A DNA stretch of 64,000 nucleotides, from the NCBI RefSeq assembly GCF_019399895.1, contig NW_027228788.1, positions 688,299-752,298 on the forward strand, read 5' to 3'. Below, piece by piece: positions 13,437 to 26,900 of this stretch. Positions within the stretch are counted from its first letter, which is position 1. The number at the start of each line of letters is the position of its first letter. Under the pieces are notes generated by a model, which was given only the letters and a program-made list of their open reading frames with translations, was not told the origin of the DNA and did not search any database. The DNA comes from Cardiocondyla obscurior. Taxonomy: Eukaryota; Arthropoda; Insecta; Hymenoptera; Formicidae. A program made the position numbers and the translations under genes.

Positions 13437-14922
13437 ATGAATACGGGCCTATTCCGAGCCTATTATTTTTACCAGCAGCCGAGATATGGCCAAAAACGAA
13501 AAAATATTTTAGATATTTAGCAACATAGCATTGTGCGGCATTTAAAGAAGATGAATACGGGTTTATTCCGAGTTTTCTATTTTCACCAGCAGACGAAATG
13601 AACAAAAAACAAAAAAAATTTTTTTAATTTTGCAACATAGCATTGTGAGACATTTAAAAAATATGCATACAGGTTTATTCCGAGTTTTCTATTTTCACCA
13701 GCAGCCGAGATATAGCCAAAAAAACAAAAAAATTTTTTGAAATTTTGCAACGTAGCATTGTGCGCAACAAAAAATAGATGCATACAGGCCTGTTCCGAGC
13801 CTTCTATTTTCACCAGCAGACGAAATGAACAAAAAACAAAAAAAAAAATTTTTTTAATTTGGTAACATAGCATTGTGCGGCAATTAAAGGAGATGAATAC
13901 GGGCCTATTCCGAGCCTATTATTTTTACCAGCAGCCGAGATATGCCCAAAAAAACGAAAAAAATATTTTTGAAATTTAGCAACATAGCATTGTGCGGCAT
14001 TTAAAAAATGCATACGGGTTTATTCCGAGCCTTCTATTTTCACCAGCAGACGAAATATGGCCGAAAAACATAAAAACATATTTTTAAAATTTTGCAACGT
14101 AGCATCGTGCGCAACTAAAAATAGATGCATACGGGACAATTCCGAGCTTTCAATTTGCACCAGCAGACGAAATATGGCCGAAAAACATAAAAAAAATTTT
14201 TTTAATTTTGCAACATAGCATTGTGAGGCATTTAAAAAATATGCATACGGGTTTATTCCGAGTTTTCTATTTTCACCAGCAGACGAAATGAACAAAAAAC
14301 AAAAAAAAAATTTTTTTTAATTTGGTAACATAGCATTGTGCGGCAATTAAAGGAGATGAATACGGGCCTATTCCGAGCCTTCTATTTTCACCAGCAGACG
14401 AAATATGGCCGAAAAACATAAAAACATATTTTTAAATTTTGCAACGTAGCATTGTGCGCAACTAAAAATAGATGCATACGGGACAATTCCGAGCTTTCAA
14501 TTTGCACCAGCAGACGAAATATGGCCGAAAAACATAAAAAATTTTTTAATTTAGCAACATAGCATTGTGCGGCATTTAAAAAAATGCATACGGGTTTATT
14601 CCGAGCCTTCTATTTTCACCAGCAGACGAAATATGGCCGAAAAACATAAAAACATATTTTTAAAATTTTGCAACGTAGCATCGTGCGCAACTAAAAATAG
14701 ATGCATACGGGACAATTCCGAGCTTTCAATTTGCACCAGCAGACGAAATATGGCCGAAAAACATAAAAAAAATTTTTTTTTATTTGGAAACATAGCATTG
14801 TGCGGCAATTAAAGAAGATGAATACGGGCCTAATCCGAGCCTATTATTTTTACCAGCAGCCGAGATATGGCCGAAAAACGAAAAAAAATATTTTAGATAT
14901 TTAGCAACATAGCGTTGTGCGG

Positions 14923-17900
14923 CATTTAAAGAAGATGAATACGGGTTTATTCCGAGTTTTCTATTTTCACCAGCAGACGAAATGAACAAAAAACAAAAAA
15001 AAAAATTTTTTTAATTTTGCAACATAGCATTGTGAGACATTTAAAAAATATGCATACAGGTTTATTCCGAGTTTTCTATTTTCACCAGCAGCCGAGATAT
15101 AGCCAAAAAACAAAAAAAAATTTTTTGAAATTTTGCAACGTAGCATTGTGCGCAACTAAAAATAGATGCATACGGGACAATTCCGAGCTTTCAATTTGCA
15201 CCAGCAGACGAAATATGGCCGAAAAACATAAAAAAATTTTTTTAATTTGGCAACATAGCATTGTGCGGCAATTAAAGAAGATGAATACGGGCCTAATCCG
15301 AGCCTATTATTTTTACCAGCAGCCGAGATATGGCCGAAAAACGAAAAAAATATTTTAGAAATTTAGCAACATAGCATTGTGCGGCATTTAAAAAGATGCA
15401 TACGGGTTTATTCCGAGTTTTCTATTTTCACCAGCAGACGAAATGGCCAAAAAACAAAAAAAATTTTTTAATTTTGCAACATAGCATTGTGCGCATTTAA
15501 AAAATGCATACGGGTTTATTCCGAGCCTTTATTTTTACCAGCAGACGAGATATGGCCGAAAAACAAAAAATATTTTAGAAATTTAGCAACATAGCATTGT
15601 GCGGCATTTAAAAATGCATACGGGTTTATTCCGAGCCTTCTATTTTCACCAGCAGCCGAGATATGGCCGAAAAACGAAAAAAAATATTTTAGAAATTTAG
15701 CAACATAGCGTTGTGCGGCATTTAAAAAAAATGCATACGGGTTTATTCCGAGCCTTCTATTTTCACCAGCAGACGAAATATGGCCGAAAAACATAAAAAC
15801 ATATTTCTTAAATTTTGCAACGTAGCATTGTGCGCACTTAAAAATAGATGCATACGGGACAATTCCGAGCTTTCAATTTGCACCAGCAGACGAAATATGG
15901 CCGAAAAACGAAAAAAAATATTTTAGAAATTTAGCAACATAGCGTTGAGCGGCATTTAAAAAAAATGCATACGGGTTTATTCCGAGCCTTCTATTTTCAC
16001 CAGCAGACGAAATATGGCCGAAAAACATAAAAACATATTTTTAAAATTTTGCAACGTAGCATCGTGCGCAACTATAAATAAATGCATACGGGACAATTCC
16101 GAGCTTTCAATTTGCACCAGCAGACGAAATATGGCCGAAAAACATAAAAAAAATTTTTTTTAATTTTGCAACATAGCATTGTGCGGCAATTAAAGAAGAT
16201 GAATACGGGCCTAATCCGAGCCCATTATTTTTACCAGCAGCCGAGATATGGCCGAAAAACGAAAAAAAATATTTTAGAAATTTAGCAACATAGCATTGTG
16301 CGGCATTTAAAAAAAATGCATACGGGTTTATTCCGAGCCTTCTATTTTCACCAGCAGCCGAGATATGGTCGAAAAACGAAAAAAATTTTGAAATTTAGCA
16401 ACATAGCATTGTGCGGCATTTAAAAAAATGCATACGGGTTTATTCCGAGCCTTCTATTTTCACCAGCAGACGAAATATGGCCGAAAAACATAAAAACATA
16501 TTTTTAAAATTTTGCAACGTAGCATCGTGCGCAACTAAAAATAGATGCATACGGGACAATTCCGAGCTTTCAATTTGCACCAGCAGACGAAATATGGCCG
16601 AAAAACATAAAAAAATTTTTTTTAATTTTGCAACATAGCATTGTGCGGCATTTAAAAATATGCATACGGGTTTATTCCGAGTTTTCTATTTTCACCAGCA
16701 GACGAAATGAACAAAAAACAAAAAAAAATTTTTTTAATTTGGTAACATAGCATTGTGCGGCAATTAAAGGAGATGAATACGGGCCTATTCCGAGCCTATT
16801 ATTTTTACCAGCAGCCGAGATATGGCCAAAAAACGAAAAAATATTTTTGAAATTTAGCAACATAGCATTGTGCGGCATTTAAAAAAATGCATACGGGTTT
16901 ATTCCGAGCCTTCTATTTTCACCAGCAGACGAAATATGGCCGAAAAACATAAAAACATATTTTTAAAATTTTGCAACGTAGCATTGTGCGCAACTAAAAA
17001 TAGATGCATACGGGACAATTCCGAGCTTTCAATTTGCACCAGCAGACGAAATATGGCCGAAAAACATAAAAAAATTTTTTTTAATTTTGCAACATAGCAT
17101 TGTGCGGCAATTAAAGAAGATGAATACGGGCCTAATCCGAGCCTATTATTTTTACCAGCAGCCGAGATATGGCCGAAAAACGAAAAAAATATTTTAGAAA
17201 TTTAGCAACATAGCGTTGTGCGGCATTTAAAAAAAATGCATACGGGTTTATTCCGAGCCTTCTATTTTCACCAGCAGACGAAATATGGCCGAAAAACATA
17301 AAAACATATTTCTTAAATTTTGCAACGTAGCATTGTGCGCACTTAAAAATAGATGCATACGGGACAATTCCGAGCTTTCAATTTGCACCAGCAGACGAAA
17401 TATGGCCGAAAAACGAAAAAAAATATTTTAGAAATTTAGCAACATAGCGTTGTGCGGCATTTAAAAAAATGCATACGGGTTTATTCCGAGCCTTCTATTT
17501 TCACCAGCAGACGAAATATGGCCGAAAAACATAAAAACATATTTTTAAAATTTTGCAACGTAGCATCGTGCGCAACTAAAAATAGATGCATACGGGACAA
17601 TTCCGAGCTTTCAATTTGCACCAGCAGACGAAATATGGCCGAAAAACATAAAAAAATTTTTTAATTTAGCAACATAGCATTGTGCGGCATTTAAAAAATG
17701 CATACGGGTTTATTCCGAGCCTTCTATTTTCACCAGCAGACGAAATATGGCCGAAAAACATAAAAACATATTTTAAAATTTTGCAACGTAGCATTGTGCG
17801 CATCTAAAAATAGATGCATACGGGACAATTCCGAGCTTTCAATTTGCACCAGCAGACGAAATATGGCCGAAAAACATAAGAAAAATTTTTTTTTATTTGA

Positions 17901-20900
17901 AAACATAGCATTGTGCGGCAATTAAAAAAGATGAATACGGGCCTAATCCGAGCCTATTATTTTTACCAGCAGCCGAGATATGGCCGAAAAACGAAAAAAA
18001 AAAAATTTAGATATTTAGCAACATAGCGTTGTGCGGCATTTAAAGAAAATGAATACGGGTTTATTCCGAGTTTTCTATTTTCACCAGCAGACGAAATGAA
18101 CAAAAAACAAAAAAAAATTTTTAATTTTGCAACATAGCATTGTGCGGCATTTAAAAATATGCATACGGGTTTATTCCGAGCTTTCTATTTTCACCAGCAG
18201 ACGAAATATGGCCAAAAACAAAAAAAATTTTTTGAAATTTTGCAACGTAGCATTGTGCGCAACTAAAAATAGATGCATACGGGACAATTCCGAGCTTTCA
18301 ATTTGCACCAGCAGACGAAATATGGCCGAAAAACATAAAAAAATTTTTGGCAACATAGCATTGTGCGGCAATTAAAGAAGATGAATACGGGCCTATTCCG
18401 AGCCTATTATTTTTACCAGCAGCCGAGATATGGCCGAAAAACGAAAAAAATATTTTAGAAATTTAGCAACATAGCATTGTGCGGCATTTAAAAAGATGCA
18501 TACGGGTTTATTCCGAGCTTTCTATTTTCACCAGCAGACGAAATGGCCGAAAAACAAAAAAAAATTTTTAATTTTGCAACATAGCATTGTGCGGCATTTA
18601 AAAATATGCATACGGGTTTATTCCGAGCCTTTATTTTCACCAGCAGACGAAATATGGCCGAAAAACAAAAAAATATTTTAGAAATTTAGCAACATAGCAT
18701 TGTGCGGCATTTAAAAAAAATGCATACGGGTTTATTCCGAGCCTTCTATTTTCACCAGCAGCCGAGATATGGCCGAAAAACGAAAAAAAATATTTTAGAA
18801 ATTTAGCAACATAGCGTTGTGCGGCATTTAAAAAAAATGCATACGGGTTTATTCCGAGCCTTCTATTTTCACCAGCAGACGAAATATGGCCGAAAAACAT
18901 AAAAACATATTTTTAAATTTTGCAACGTAGCATTGTGCGCACTAAAAATAGATGCATACGGGACAATTCCGAGCTTTCAATTTGCACCAGCAGACGAAAT
19001 ATGGCCGAAAAACAAAAAAAATATTTTAGAAATTTAGCAACATAGCATTGTGCGGCATTTAAAAAATGCATACGGGTTTATTCCGAGCCTTCTATTTTCA
19101 CCAGCAGACGAAATATGGCCGAAAAACATAAAAACATATTTTTAAAATTTTGCAACGTAGCATTGTGCGCAACTAAAAATAGATGCATACGGGACAATTC
19201 CGAGCTTTCAATTTTCACCAGCAGACGAAATATGGCCGAAAAACATAAAAAAAAATTTTTTTAATTTTGCAACATAGCATTGTGCGGCAATTAAAAAAGA
19301 TGCATACGGGCCTAATCCGAGCCTTTATTTTTACCAGCAGAGATATGGCCGAAAAACGAAAAAATATTTTAGAAATTTAGCAACATAGCATTGTGCGGCA
19401 TTAAAAAGATGCATACGGGTTTATTCCGAGCCTTCTATTTTCACCAGCAGCCGAGATATGGCCGAAAAACGAAAAAAATTTTTGAAATTTAGCAACATAG
19501 CATTGTGCGGCATTTAAAAAATGCATACGGGTTTATTCCGAGCCTTCTATTTTCACCAGCAGACGAAATATGGCCGAAAAACATAAAAACATATTTTTAA
19601 AATTTTGCAACGTAGCATCGTGCGCAACTAAAAATAGATGCATACGGGACAATTCCGAGCTTTCAATTTGCACCAGCAGACGAAATATGGCCGAAAAACA
19701 TAAAAAATTTTTTAATTTTGCAACATAGCATTGTGCGGCATTTAAAAAATATGCATACGGGTTTATTCCGAGTTTTCTATTTTCACCAGCAGACGAAATG
19801 AACAAAAAAAAAAAAAAAATTTTTTTAATTTGGTAACATAGCATTGTGCGGCAATTAAAGGAGATGAATACGGGCCTATTCCGAGCCTATTATTTTTACC
19901 AGCAGCCGAGATATGGCCAAAAACGAAAAAATATTTTTGAAATTTAGCAACATAGCATTGTGCGGCATTTAAAAAATGCATACGGGTTTATTCCGAGCCT
20001 TCTATTTTCACCAGCAGACGAAATATGGCCGAAAAACATAAAAACATATTTTTAAAATTTTGCAACGTAGCATTGTGCGCAACTAAAAATAGATGCATAC
20101 GGGACAATTCCGAGCTTTCAATTTGCACCAGCAGACGAAATATGGCCGAAAAACATAAAAAATTTTTTTAATTTTGCAACATAGCATTGTGCGGCAATTA
20201 AAGAAGATGAATACGGGCCTATTCCGAGCCTATTATTTTTACCAGCAGCCGAGATATGGCCGAAAAACGAAAAAAATATTTTTGAAATTTAGCAACATAG
20301 CATTGTGCGGCATTTAAAAAAATGCATACGGGTTTATTCCGAGCCTTCTATTTTCACCAGCAGACGAAATATGGCCGAAAAACATAAAAACATATTTTTA
20401 AAATTTTGCAACGTAGCATTGTGCGCAATTAAAAATAGATGCATACGGGACAATTCCGAGCTTTCAATTTGCACCAGCAGACGAAATATGGCCGAAAAAC
20501 GAAAAAAATATTTTAGAAATTTAGCAACATAGCGTTGTGCGGCATTTAAAAAAATGCATACGGGTTTATTCCGAGCCTTCTATTTTCACCAGCAGACGAA
20601 ATATGGCCGAAAAACATAAAAACATATTTTTAAAATTTTGCAACGTAGCATTGTGCGCAACTAAAAATAGATGCATACGGGACAATTCCGAGCTTTCAAT
20701 TTGCACCAGCAGACGAAATATGGCCGAAAAACATGAAAAAAATTTTTTTTAATTTTGCAACATAGCATTGTGCGGCAATTAAAAAAGATGAATACGGGCC
20801 TATTCCGAGCCTATTATTTTTACCAGCAGCCGAGATATGGCCGAAAAACGAAAAAAATATTTTTGAAATTTAGCAACATAGCATTGTGCGGCATTTAAAA

Positions 20901-23900
20901 AAATGCATACGGGTTTATTCCGAGCCTTCTATTTTCACCAGCAGACGAAATATGGCCGAAAAACATAAAAACATATTTTTAAAATTTTGCAACGTAGCAT
21001 CGTGCGCAACTAAAAATAGATGCATACGGGACAATTCCGAGCTTTCAATTTGCACCAGCAGACGAAATATGGCCGAAAAACATAAAAAATTTTTTTAATT
21101 TTGCAACATAGCATTGTGCGGCATTTAAAAATATGCATACGGGTTTATTCCGAGTTTTCTATTTTCACCAGCAGACGAAATGAACAAAAAAAAAAAAAAA
21201 TTTTTTTAATTTGGTAACATAGCATTGTGCGGCAATTAAAGAAATGAATACGGGCCTATTCCGAGCCTATTATTTTTACCAGCAGCCGAGATATGGCCAA
21301 AAACGAAAAAATATTTTTGAAATTTAGCAACATAGCATTGTGCGGCATTTAAAAAATGCATACGGGTTTATTCCGAGCCTTCTATTTTCACCAGCAGACG
21401 AAATATGGCCGAAAAACATAAAAACATATTTTTAGATTTTGCAACGTAGCATTGTGCGCAATTAAAAATAGATGCATACGGGACAATTCCGAGCTTTCAA
21501 TTTGCACCAGCAGACGAAATATGGCCGAAAAACAAAAAAAAATATTTTAGAAATTTAGCAACATAGCGTTGTGCGGCATTTAAAAAAAATGCATACGGGT
21601 TTATTCCGAGCCTTCTATTTTCACCAGCAGACGAAATATGGCCGAAAAACATAAAACATATTTTTAAAATTTTGCAACGTAGCATTGTGCGCAACTAAAA
21701 ATAGATGCATACGGGACAATTCCGAGCCTTCTATTTTCACCAGCAGACGAAATATGGCCAAAAACAAAAAAAATTTTTTTAATTTTGCAACATAGCATTG
21801 TGCGGCAATTAAAGAAGATGAATACGGGCCTATTCCGAGCCTATTATTTTTACCAGCAGCCGAAATATGGCCAAAAAACGAAAAAAATATTTTTGAAATT
21901 TAGCAACATAGCATTGTGCGGCATTTAAAAAATGCATACGGGTTTATTCCGAGCCTTCTATTTTCACCAGCAGACGAAATATGGCCGAAAAACATAAAAA
22001 CATATTTTTAAAATTTTGCAACGTAGCATCGTGCGCAACTAAAAATAGATGCATACGGGACAATTTCGAGCTTTCAATTTGCACCAGCAGACGAAATATG
22101 GCCGAAAAACATAAAAAAAATTTTTTGAAATTTTGCAACATAGCATTGTGCGGCATTTAAAAAAAATGCATACGGGTTTATTCCGAGCTTTCTATTTTCA
22201 CCAGCAAACGAAATATGGCCGAAAAACATAAAAAATATTTTTAATTTTGCAACATAGCATTGTGCGCAATTAAAAATAGATGCATACGGGACAATTCCGA
22301 GCTTTTATTTTCACCAGCAGACGAAATATGGCCGAAAAACGAAAAAAATATTTTAGAAATTTAGCAACATAGCATTGTGCGGCATTTAAAAAAATGCATA
22401 CGGGTTTATTCCGAGCCTTCTATTTTCACCAGCAGACGAAATATGGCCGAAAAACATAAAAACATATTTTTAAATTTTGCAACGTAGCATTGTGCGCAAC
22501 TAAAAATAGATGCATACGGGACAATTCCGAGCTTTCAATTTGCACCAGCAGACGAAATATGGCCGAAAAACATAAAAAAATTTTTTTTAATTTTGCAACA
22601 TAGCATTGTGCGGCAATTAAAGAAGATGAATACGGGCCTAATCCGAGCCTATTATTTTTACCAGCAGCCGAGATATGGCCGAAAAACGAAAAAAAATATT
22701 TTAGAAATTTAGCAACATAGCGTTGTGCGGCATTTAAAAAAAATGCATACGGGTTTATTCCGAGCTTTCTATTTTCACCAGCAGACGAAATATGGCCAAA
22801 AACAAAAAAAAATTTTTTGAAATTTTGCAACGTAGCATTGTGCGCAACTAAAAATAGATGCATACGGCTTGATCCGAGCCTTCTATTTTCACCAGCAGAC
22901 GAAATGAACAAAAAACAAAAAAAATTTTTTTAATTTGGCAACATAGCATTGTGCGGCAATTAAAGGAGATGAATACGGGCCTATTCCGAGCCTATTATTT
23001 TTACCAGCAGCCGAGATATGGCCAAAAACGAAAAATATTTTTGAAATTTAGCAACATAGCATTGTGCGGCATTTAAAAAATGCATACGGGTTTATTCCGA
23101 GCCTTCTATTTTCACCAGCAGACGAAATATGGCCGAAAAACATAAAAACATATTTTTTAATTTTGCAACGTAGCATTGTGCGCAATTAAAAATAGATGCA
23201 TACGGGACAATTCCGAGCTTTCAATTTGCACCAGCAGACGAAATATGGCCGAAAAACGAAAAAAATATTTTAGAAATTTAGCAACATAGCGTTGTGCGGC
23301 ATTTAAAAAAATGCATACGGGTTTATTCCGAGCCTTCTATTTTCACCAGCAGACGAAATATGGCCGAAAAACATAAAAACATATTTTTAAAATTTTGCAA
23401 CGTAGCATCGTGCGCAACTAAAAATAGATGCATACGGGACAATTCCGAGCTTTCAATTTGCACCAGCAGACGAAATATGGCTGAAAAACATTAAAAAAAT
23501 TTTTTTTAATTTTGCAACATAGCATTGTGCGGCAATTAAAAAAGATGAATACGGGCCTAATCCGAGCCTTTATTTTTACCAGCAGCCGAGATATGGCCGA
23601 AAAACGAAAAAAATATTTTAGAAATTTAGCAACATAGCGTTGTGCGGCATTTAAAAAAAATGCATACGGGTTTATTCCGAGCCTTCTATTTTCACCAGCA
23701 GCCGAGATATGGCCGAAAAACGAAAAAAATTTTTGAAATTTAGCAACATAGCATTGTGCGGCATTTAAAAAATGCATACGGGTTTATTCCGAGCCTTCTA
23801 TTTTCACCAGCAGACGAAATATGGCCGAAAAACATAAAAACATATTTTTAAAATTTTGCAACGTAGCATCGTGCGCAACTAAAAATAGATGCATACGGGA

Positions 23901-26900
23901 CAATTCCGAGCTTTCAATTTGCACCAGCAGACGAAATATGGCCGAAAAACATAAAAAAAATTTTTTTTAATTTTGCAACATAGCATTGTGAGGCATTTAA
24001 AAAATATGCATACGGGTTTATTCCGAGTTTTCTATTTTCACCAGCAGACGAAATGAACAAAAAACAAAAAAAAATTTTTTTAATTTGGTAACATAGCATT
24101 GTGCGGCAATTAAAGGAAATGAATACGGGCCTATTCCGAGCCTATTATTTTTACCAGCAGCCGAGATATGGCCAAAAACGAAAAAATATTTTTGAAATTT
24201 AGCAACATAGCATTGTGCGGCATTTAAAAAAAATGCATACGGGTTTATTCCGAGCCTTCTATTTTCACCAGCAGACGAAATATGGCCGAAAAACATAAAA
24301 ACATATTTCTTAAATTTTGCAACGTAGCATTGTGCGCACTTAAAAATAGATGCATACGGGACAATTCCGAGCTTTCAATTTGCACCAGCAGACGAAATAT
24401 GGCCGAAAAACAAAAAAAAATATTTTAGAAATTTAGCAACATAGCGTTGTGCGGCATTTAAAAAAAATGCATACGGGTTTATTCCGAGTCTTCTATTTTC
24501 ACCAGCAGACGAAATATGGCCGAAAAACATAAAAACATATTTTTAAAATTTTGCAACGTAGCATCGTGCGCAACTAAAAATAGATGCATACGGGACAATT
24601 CCGAGCCTTCTATTTTCACCAGCAGACGAAATGAACAAAAAACAAAAAAAAAATTTTTTTAATTTGGTAACATAGCATTGTGCGGCAATTAAAGGAGATG
24701 AATACGGGCCTATTCCGAACCTATTATTTTTACCAGCAGCCGAAATATGGCCGAAGAACGAAAAGAAATATTTTAGAAATTTAGCAACATAGCGTTGTGC
24801 GGCATTTAAAAAAAATGCATACGGGTTTATTCCGAGCCTTCTATTTTCACCAGCAGACGAAATATGGCCGAAAAACATAAAAACATATTTTTAAAATTTT
24901 GCAACGTAGCATCGTGCGCAACTAAAAATAGATGCATACGGGACAATTCCGAGCTTTCAATTTGCACCAGCAGACGAAATATGGCCGAAAAACATAAAAA
25001 AATTTTGAAATTTTGCAACATAGCATTGTGCGGCATTTAAAAAATGCATACGGGTTTATTCCGAGCTTTCTATTTTCACCAGCAGACGAAATATGGCCGA
25101 AAAACATAAAAACATATTTTTAATTTTGCAACATAGCATTGTGCGCAATTAAAAATAGATGCATACGGGACAATTCCGAGCTTTTATTTTGCACCAGCAG
25201 ACGAAATATGGCCGAAAAACGAAAAAAATATTTTAGAAATTTAGCAACATAGCGTTGTGCGGCATTTAAAAAAATGCATACGGGTTTATTCCGAGCCTTC
25301 TATTTTCACCAGCAGACGAAATATGGCCGAAAAACATAAAAACATATTTTTAAAATTTTGCAACGTAGCATTGTGCGCAACTAAAAATAGATGCATACGG
25401 GACAATTCCGAGCTTTCAATTTGCACCAGCAGACGAAATATGGCCGAAAAACATAAAAATTTTTTAATTTTGCAACATAGCATTGTGCGGCAATTAATGA
25501 AGATGAATACGGGCCTAATCCGAGCCCATTATTTTTACCAGCAGCCGAGATATGGCCGAAAAACGAAAAAAATATTTTAGAAATTTAGCAACATAGCATT
25601 GTGCGGCATTTAAAAAAAATGCATACGGGTTTATTCCGAGCCTTCTATTTTCACCAGCAGACGAAATATGGCCAAAAAACAAAAAAATTTTTTTGAAATT
25701 TTGCAACATAGCATTGTGCGCAACTAAAAATAGATGCATACGGCTTGATCCGAGCCTTCTATTTTCACCAGCAGACGAAATGAACAAAAACAAAAAAAAT
25801 TTTTTAATTTGGCAACATAGCATTGTGCGGCAATTAAAGGAGATGAATACGGGCCTATTCCGAGCCTATTATTTTTACCAGCAGCCGAGATATGGCCAAA
25901 AACGAAAAAATATTTTTGAAATTTAGCAACATAGCATTGTGCGGCATTTAAAAAAATGCATACGGGTTTATTCCGAGCCTTCTATTTTCACCAGCAGACG
26001 AAATATGGCCGAAAAACATAAAAACATATTTTTAAAATTTTGCAACGTAGCATTGTGCGCAATTAAAAATAGATGCATACGGGACAATTCCGAGCTTTCA
26101 ATTTGCACCAGCAGACGAAATATGGCCGAAAAACGAAAAAAATATTTTAGAAATTTAGCAACATAGCGTTGTGCGGCATTTAAAAAAATGCATACGGGTT
26201 TATTCCGAGCCTTCTATTTTCACCAGCAGACGAAATATGGCCGAAAAACATAAAAACATATTTTAAAATTTTGCAACGTAGCATCGTGCGCAACTAAAAA
26301 TAGATGCATACGGGACAATTCCGAGCTTTCAATTTGCACCAGCAGACGAAATATGGCCGAAAAACATAAAAAATTTTTTTAATTTTGCAACATAGCATTG
26401 TGCGGCAATTAAAAAAGATGCATACGGGCCTAATCCGAGCCTTTATTTTTACCAGCAGCCGAGATATGGCCGAAAAACGAAAAAAATATTTTAGAAATTT
26501 AGCAACATAGCATTGTGCGGCATTTAAAAAAAATGCATACGGGTTTATTCCGAGCCTTCTATTTTCACCAGCAGCCGAGATATGGCCGAAAAACGAAAAA
26601 AATTTTTGAAATTTAGCAACATAGCATTGTGCGGCATTTAAAAAATGCATACGGGTTTATTCCGAGCCTTCTATTTTCACCAGCAGACGAAATATGGCCG
26701 AAAAACATAAAAACATATTTTTAAAATTTTGCAACGTAGCATCGTGCGCAACTAAAAATAGATGCATACGGGACAATTCCGAGCTTTCAATTTGCACCAG
26801 CAGACGAAATATGGCCGAAAAACATAAAAAAATTTTTTTTAATTTTGCAACATAGCATTGTGCGGCATTTAAAAAAAATGCATACGGGTTTATTCCGAGC

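Larger units (their letters stand above)
10124..14922. repeat. Array sub-block: 9-/12-monomer compound repeats
   Basis: A marker junction (TTTAGATATTTAGCAACATA leading to GCATTTAAAGAAGATGAATA) occurs at about 10124, 11143, 12509, 13539 and 14923. The spacings of 1019, 1366, 1030 and 1384 bp equal about 9, 12, 9 and 12 monomers. Three of these copies share a following monomer with TGTGAGACATTT and CATACAGGTTTATTCC. Two share a B/C hybrid monomer 1,029 bp apart. Confidence 0.7.
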
